Positions 60,507 through 64,000 of a stretch of DNA of 64,000 nucleotides are shown here, one piece after another. The stretch covers positions 1-64,000 of the forward strand of contig CAYFOK010000013.1 of NCBI GenBank assembly GCA_964344685.1, read 5' to 3'. The notes under the pieces were generated by a model. That model was not told where the DNA came from and did not search any database. It saw only the letters and a program-made list of their open reading frames with translations. Made by a program: the position numbers and the translations under genes. The DNA is from Scalindua sp964344685 (lineage in GTDB: Bacteria; Planctomycetota; Brocadiia; Brocadiales; Scalinduaceae). Within the stretch, counting starts at the first letter, position 1; each line of letters starts with the position of its first letter.

Positions 60507-61508
60507 TTATCGTCTACAATTTAGATTTCCTTTATAGTAATTTATTTTGCTGTTTACAGCATGCAGATTTGCATTTCTATCTGTTATTTGTCTTTCGTAT
60601 CTTGTGAAAAGCTCATGCATCTTTCTGAAGAGCTTTGAAATTTCATTACTTACTACTGTGTTGACTCTTTGACTAAATGGTTGGCTCCAGGATGAAATAT
60701 ATTTACGCGACATACTCTTATTTACAATGCGTTTAGCATCTAGATGGTATCTGGCAAATGAATCCTGAGAAATGAAATTAGTACTATTCTCTATTTTTAC
60801 AGAATTTATGGGTTTGTGTGAGTTTGCCAAAGCCTTGTAGGTGCTCCAGCAGTCAGGCCTTGATATTATAGCCAGCAATCTGCTTGCTTCTAAGTGGGTA
60901 ATTTTAAGTATTGGCTTTCTTGTTTCTGTCTTATTCACAATTTCCATTGGAATGATCCCATTCCAATCGTTAGAGAATCCCTCCACAACGTACTCTTTTC
61001 CATTTTTGTCTTCAAGTTGGTACCATACGTGAGCCCTTGCAATACCATCTTCTCTGTCGATTACCCATCCCCAGACAATATTAGCATTTTTCTGAGTTGG
61101 TGGGAGGTGTGAGAAGAATAGAAAGACTGCATCTTCACAGTCACCTTCCAAAAAACTGCTGGTTTCAATAGGTGTCTGCCAGTTGTCAGTTCTTTTGGCT
61201 TCTGGTGTATATTTAATATTGAATGCTATGTCCTTATAACCATCATATATAAAATTTCCGTTTGTAAATGTCTCTTTGCACCATTCTTTATATAGAAAGT
61301 TATTGTGCTGCATTTCAGTATCTTCAAGATTGGGGCATTCATCCAATACTGGCTTATAACCAAGATGAGAGTTTATCCCAGACCGATATTGCTGTACATC
61401 AGTATGACTCGTACGTTCATTATCACGTGCAAATGATAGATTAATCATATTAAGTATTATTGAAGTACAAATTATTCCGGTAATCTTTGGGATATTTATT
61501 ATCTTCAT
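60507..61508 (-). CDS. Exported transglutaminase-like cysteine protein
   Basis: A 333-residue protein with a signal peptide (hydrophobic 8-26, cleavage likely after FA). The centre has the cysteine-protease/transglutaminase pattern: FLEGDCEDAVFLFFSHLPP with a candidate nucleophile cysteine, and IARAHVWYQLEDKNGKEYVV with the histidine, then VEGFSNDW with an acidic partner. This resembles the bacterial transglutaminase-like cysteine protease (BTLCP/LapG-like) group. Whether it cleaves or crosslinks is unknown. LapG acts on surface adhesins under c-di-GMP control, which is interesting given the riboswitch in this window, but no adhesin or LapD gene is seen. AAAGGA supports the ATG. Confidence 0.65.
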   Translation of the reverse strand: MKIINIPKITGIICTSIILNMINLSFARDNERTSHTDVQQYRSGINSHLGYKPVLDECPNLEDTEMQHNNFLYKEWCKETFTNGNFIYDGYKDIAFNIKYTPEAKRTDNWQTPIETSSFLEGDCEDAVFLFFSHLPPTQKNANIVWGWVIDREDGIARAHVWYQLEDKNGKEYVVEGFSNDWNGIIPMEIVNKTETRKPILKITHLEASRLLAIISRPDCWSTYKALANSHKPINSVKIENSTNFISQDSFARYHLDAKRIVNKSMSRKYISSWSQPFSQRVNTVVSNEISKLFRKMHELFTRYERQITDRNANLHAVNSKINYYKGNLNCRR

Positions 61509-61962
61509 ATATATATCCTTTAAGAAGCCAAAATACCTTGAATATAGCCAATTCCGTATCTGTTTTTTTCTGTTTCAAATTACTTAACTTTATTTAAGAA
61601 GCCTAAAATCAAATAGATGTTAACATACAGTAGCTAAAACCATGCCTAAAGGCAGCTAATATGAAGAAGATTATAGTGTTTTTAATATTAAGCGTTTTAA
61701 GTGGTTGTTAATCTGTGACTTATAGATATAGATGCTTTGTCAGTTCTTAGGATGATTTCATATCAATTACAACTATATCATTTATGTATAAATTCTAATC
61801 AACATTTGAAGGAAAATCTTTCCCCTGAGGGAGAGTTAAAAGTAAAATCAAATCTGAACAAGGGATAAGAATGTTAAAAGAAAAAATTAAAATGCCTGGA
61901 TTGATTGAAGGTAAGAAATAATTACTGGTTTTGTTGAACGGATAAGAATATGAGTGTGAGTT
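61509..61962. other. 454-bp region with small gene remnants
   Basis: It holds the lipoprotein stub at 61661-61711, the repeated motif at 61626-61653, and a 16-codon ORF at 61871-61921 with GGGAT upstream. Nothing else is recognisable. Confidence 0.4.
61661..61711 (+). pseudogene. Lipoprotein signal-peptide stub
   Basis: ATG at 61661 reads MKKIIVFLILSVLSGC and then TAA. This is a complete type-II signal with lipobox LSGC and nothing after the cysteine. It is most likely a relic of a lipoprotein gene, or less likely a minimal lipopeptide. Confidence 0.5.
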
Positions 61963-62193
61963 TTATCTCTCCAACGCTGTACTCGAAAAATCAACAAAAT
62001 CAATTATACCGGAGGAGGATGCCTTTGCATTTTCCTCCTTGATTTTCAAAAAAACTTCCTCTCTATATACGGTTAATTCCTTTGGCGCTATAACGCCTAA
62101 TTTGATATTGTTTTTATTAATCTCAACAACAGATATTTGTACGTTTTCATCAATTATGATGCTTTCGCCTAACTTCCTTGTTAGTATAAGCAT
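61963..62193 (-). CDS. csrA: Carbon storage regulator / flagellin translational repressor
   Basis: A 76-residue RNA-binding protein with the full CsrA core: MLILTRKLGESIIIDENVQI, then VVEINKNNIKLGVIAPKEL and VYREEVFLKI. CsrA binds GGA motifs in mRNA leaders, in flagellated bacteria often repressing flagellin translation. The C-terminus is extended by about 15 residues. AGGAAGG upstream of the ATG is both a strong binding site and a plausible CsrA self-target. It follows fliW, which encodes its protein antagonist, by 32 bases. Confidence 0.95.
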   Translation of the reverse strand: MLILTRKLGESIIIDENVQISVVEINKNNIKLGVIAPKELTVYREEVFLKIKEENAKASSSGIIDFVDFSSTALER

Positions 62194-62225
62194 TTGTCAC
62201 CTTCCTGGTTATATGTTTATAAACG

Positions 62226-62660
62226 CTAGTTGTTTGTATTGTCTACAACGTAAAAGTGTATTGGGTACTTCTCATCGTACAGGATTAGCTGTTTTGCCAC
62301 CTTCCTTTCTGGATTATAAATAATCGGAGCCCTTAAATTTGTTCTTATTGATGATAATGTTTGTGGTACAACCATAAGTGTAAGGACAAGTGCATCATCA
62401 AGGTTTTTCAGTCTGATATCATCAAGGTCAAGACTCTGAAGATTGATAGAGTAATTCTCGTCTACACAGAATGGAGATACAACGGGAAATGCGAGATTAG
62501 GATCATTGATAGATTGTAGCCAGAATGTTGGAAATATGGATTCATTCTCCATGAGAAGAAATTCTCTGCAATCATCAAATCCCAGAATCGGTTTTGTAAA
62601 ATGAATTACTTCTTCATCCTTCACATTGACTTCACCGAACAGACGTGTTTTTAATAACAT
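62226..62660 (-). CDS. fliW: Flagellar assembly factor FliW
   Basis: A 144-residue FliW, the protein that binds either CsrA or flagellin and so couples flagellin synthesis to secretion. Motifs include TRLFGEVNVKDEEVIHFTKP (N-terminal strand), ILGFDDCREFLL and FPVVSPFCVDENY (the conserved P-x-FxxxP-like region). The ATG at 62660 fits the family start (MxxxTRxFGE); a GTG 16 codons upstream adds unrelated residues. Order flgL-fliW-csrA is the standard arrangement. Confidence 0.93.
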   Translation of the reverse strand: MLLKTRLFGEVNVKDEEVIHFTKPILGFDDCREFLLMENESIFPTFWLQSINDPNLAFPVVSPFCVDENYSINLQSLDLDDIRLKNLDDALVLTLMVVPQTLSSIRTNLRAPIIYNPERKVAKQLILYDEKYPIHFYVVDNTNN

Positions 62661-62834
62661 GGTTTCTCTTTGTAAATTGCAAACGGAGTTTAAGTTGAAA
62701 AATTTCACTCCATTTAAAATCTACACCTTTATAAAAAGTTTTCGAATAATAATTCTCCGTCTTTTTCCTTTAAGCTGGAGGTTAGAATAATATACAGGCT
62801 TTCTACTTAATGATAAACCTGAGAGAGTTTATAA

Positions 62835-63734
62835 TTACAGGTAATTCAGTATAGACGTCTTAAATATATACGAACCAGAAGCTAAGGATGCTTCAAAGAT
62901 ACTTTGCTGTTCTGTAAGTTTCAATACCAGCTCCGCTATGTCAGCACTTTCTGTCGACGCTAATATTTCCTGAAGCGAAAGTTTTGTATCAGTAATCCTG
63001 TTGCCGGTTAATTCCAGGGTACTCGAAATACCACCTGCCCTTGCTATATTATTCAAAATATTTTTTGATGCATTATCAAGATTGTCTAATTCTTCTTTGG
63101 CAAAAGTGACTGCTCCGTCAGACAAACTGTCCCGTATTTTAATAATTGTATCAAAAACTTTTGTGGTCATGAAAATCTCGTCACCTGTCTGGTTAACGAC
63201 TGCATTTGTACTTGGGCCAACATTATATTCTATTTTTTCCCTGTTGCCTTTATAGCTTACAGCCGATATTTTACCATTTGAATTACGTGTTGCTTCAAAG
63301 GGAGTAGTTGTTGTTTCTGTTCCGGCAAAAATGTATCGTCCCAGCCGTTTTGAGTTTGCAGTTTGTATTACAGTCTCCATCAATTGATTTATCTCGTCTG
63401 CAATTATCTTTTTCCCATTCTTGTCCGTTGAATCACTGACTCCCTGCATCGTTAATTCTGTTATTCGTTGCAGTATGTCTGAAGTGTTCTGCAAAACTGA
63501 AGAGTTATATTCCAAAGCTTGAGTTGCTGTATTAATATTTTTAGAATATTGATCAAGTTTAAGATCCTCTGTTCTCAGACTTAGAATCTTTCTTGCACCC
63601 GCTGGATCATCTGAGGCACGATTTACTTTTTTCCCCGTTGAAATCTTCTCCTGGAGCTTGCTCATATTCGTTGTGCTCTTTTCAACATTTGAAAGTGTTG
63701 TAGATATGAAAGATTCAAGGTTTACTCTTGTCAT
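62835..63734 (-). CDS. flgL: Flagellar hook-filament junction protein FlgL
   Basis: A 299-residue FlgL (HAP3) that joins the hook to the filament. The flagellin-like N-terminus STTNMSKLQEKISTGKKVNR with ASDDPAGA, and the C-terminus (STESADIAELVLKLTEQQSI then FEASLASGSYIF), form the paired helices. IFAGTETTTTPFE starts the variable middle. Length is normal for a short FlgL. AAGGAT lies upstream of the ATG. It follows flgK by 24 bases and precedes fliW by about 175. Confidence 0.93.
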   Translation of the reverse strand: MTRVNLESFISTTLSNVEKSTTNMSKLQEKISTGKKVNRASDDPAGARKILSLRTEDLKLDQYSKNINTATQALEYNSSVLQNTSDILQRITELTMQGVSDSTDKNGKKIIADEINQLMETVIQTANSKRLGRYIFAGTETTTTPFEATRNSNGKISAVSYKGNREKIEYNVGPSTNAVVNQTGDEIFMTTKVFDTIIKIRDSLSDGAVTFAKEELDNLDNASKNILNNIARAGGISSTLELTGNRITDTKLSLQEILASTESADIAELVLKLTEQQSIFEASLASGSYIFKTSILNYL

Positions 63735-63758
63735 TTTAGTATACTATCCTTATTATTG

Positions 63759-64000
63759 TTATAATTGCATAAGCAATTCGCTTATTTCACTTATCGTAGA
63801 AATATATTTTGACGAAGCCTGAAATGCTTGTTGAAATCTGATTGTATTAATCATCTCTTCTTCAATCGAAACACCTGAAATTTCCTGTCTCCTATTGTCC
63901 AAATTAGTAAGTAGTGAATGGAAACTGCTCTTTTCGCTAGTTCTTTCTGCTGTTTCTATACCTAATTGAGCTACAGAGCCATGAAGAAAATCATTAAAAG
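63759..64000 (-). CDS. flgK: Flagellar hook-associated protein FlgK, C-terminal part
   Basis: The last 79 or so codons of flgK, cut by the window edge. The frame reads LDNRRQEISGVSIEEEMINT, then IRFQQAFQASSKYISTISE and ends ELLMQL before TAA at 63759-63761. This is the classic FlgK/FlgE C-terminal coiled-coil signature. It caps the hook with FlgL. The gene continues beyond 64000 on the minus strand and is 24 bases upstream of flgL. Confidence 0.92.
   Translation of the reverse strand, partial: FNDFLHGSVAQLGIETAERTSEKSSFHSLLTNLDNRRQEISGVSIEEEMINTIRFQQAFQASSKYISTISEISELLMQL

Noticed and set aside
33280..61508. Whole glycan region as a prophage or integrative element
   Set aside because: No integrase, transposase, phage structural gene, tRNA or direct-repeat ends were seen; an rfbG relic shows recombination but not a mobile element.
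1..64000. CRISPR arrays, tRNA or rRNA genes
   Set aside because: No regularly spaced repeats, cloverleaf or conserved rRNA segments were recognised on either strand.

Overview
This window looks like a piece of an AT-rich, Gram-negative, flagellated chromosome. Five predicted proteins carry lipoprotein or export signals, there is a cyclic-di-GMP-I riboswitch, and starts are a mix of ATG, GTG and TTG with clear purine-rich ribosome binding sites. The combination of caspase-fold and CHAT proteins, TPR-glycosyltransferase fusions, a biotin-dependent decarboxylase and c-type cytochrome genes suggests a planctomycete-like organism, possibly an anammox (Brocadiales) relative. That placement is inference from gene content. 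No marker gene, tRNA, rRNA, CRISPR array or insertion sequence was seen.

Layout. (1) 1-4200 is a thinly coding stretch with decayed genes: a class-III aminotransferase relic and a cytochrome b relic flank an intact PAP2 phosphatase, followed by a BamE-like lipoprotein and a c-di-GMP riboswitch with its terminator in front of a secreted 3D-domain protein. (2) 4279-5958 is the transporter cstA, followed by about 1 kb without a convincing gene. (3) 7019-20725 is a co-oriented six-gene block: caspase-hydrolase fusion, CHAT lipoprotein, beta-rich lipoprotein, NPP1/Vps62-like lipoprotein, metallophosphoesterase, and a large receptor-like membrane protein. This is the best candidate for an undescribed system. 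(4) 20940-25938 holds small housekeeping or redox genes: a release-factor-like protein, a rubredoxin/MBL protein, a VOC protein, and a Cache sensor next to a cytochrome c'. (5) 25952-32287 on the minus strand reads typA, birA, oadG, oadA, oadB: biotin ligase beside the biotin-carrying sodium-pump decarboxylase it should serve.

(6) 33280-50898, all minus, is a large surface-glycan or glycoconjugate locus. It has a CDP-sugar start (rfbF, rfbG, RfbC-like epimerase, NAD-dependent reductase), two glycosyltransferases, a CmcI-like protein, an FkbM methyltransferase, a HAD protein and six radical SAM proteins, four of them close paralogues with SPASM-type cysteine tails. Several of these enzymes share a small Rossmann-like module. 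(7) 51131-61508 continues the theme with TPR proteins, TPR fused to GT2 or GT4 glycosyltransferases, a Gfo/Idh/MocA dehydrogenase fused to a hexapeptide acetyltransferase, and a secreted transglutaminase-like protein. (8) 61963-64000 is the flagellar set flgK (partial), flgL, fliW, csrA on the minus strand. The closeness of glycan genes and flagellar hook/filament genes makes flagellin or cell-surface glycosylation a reasonable, unproven role for the neighbouring locus.
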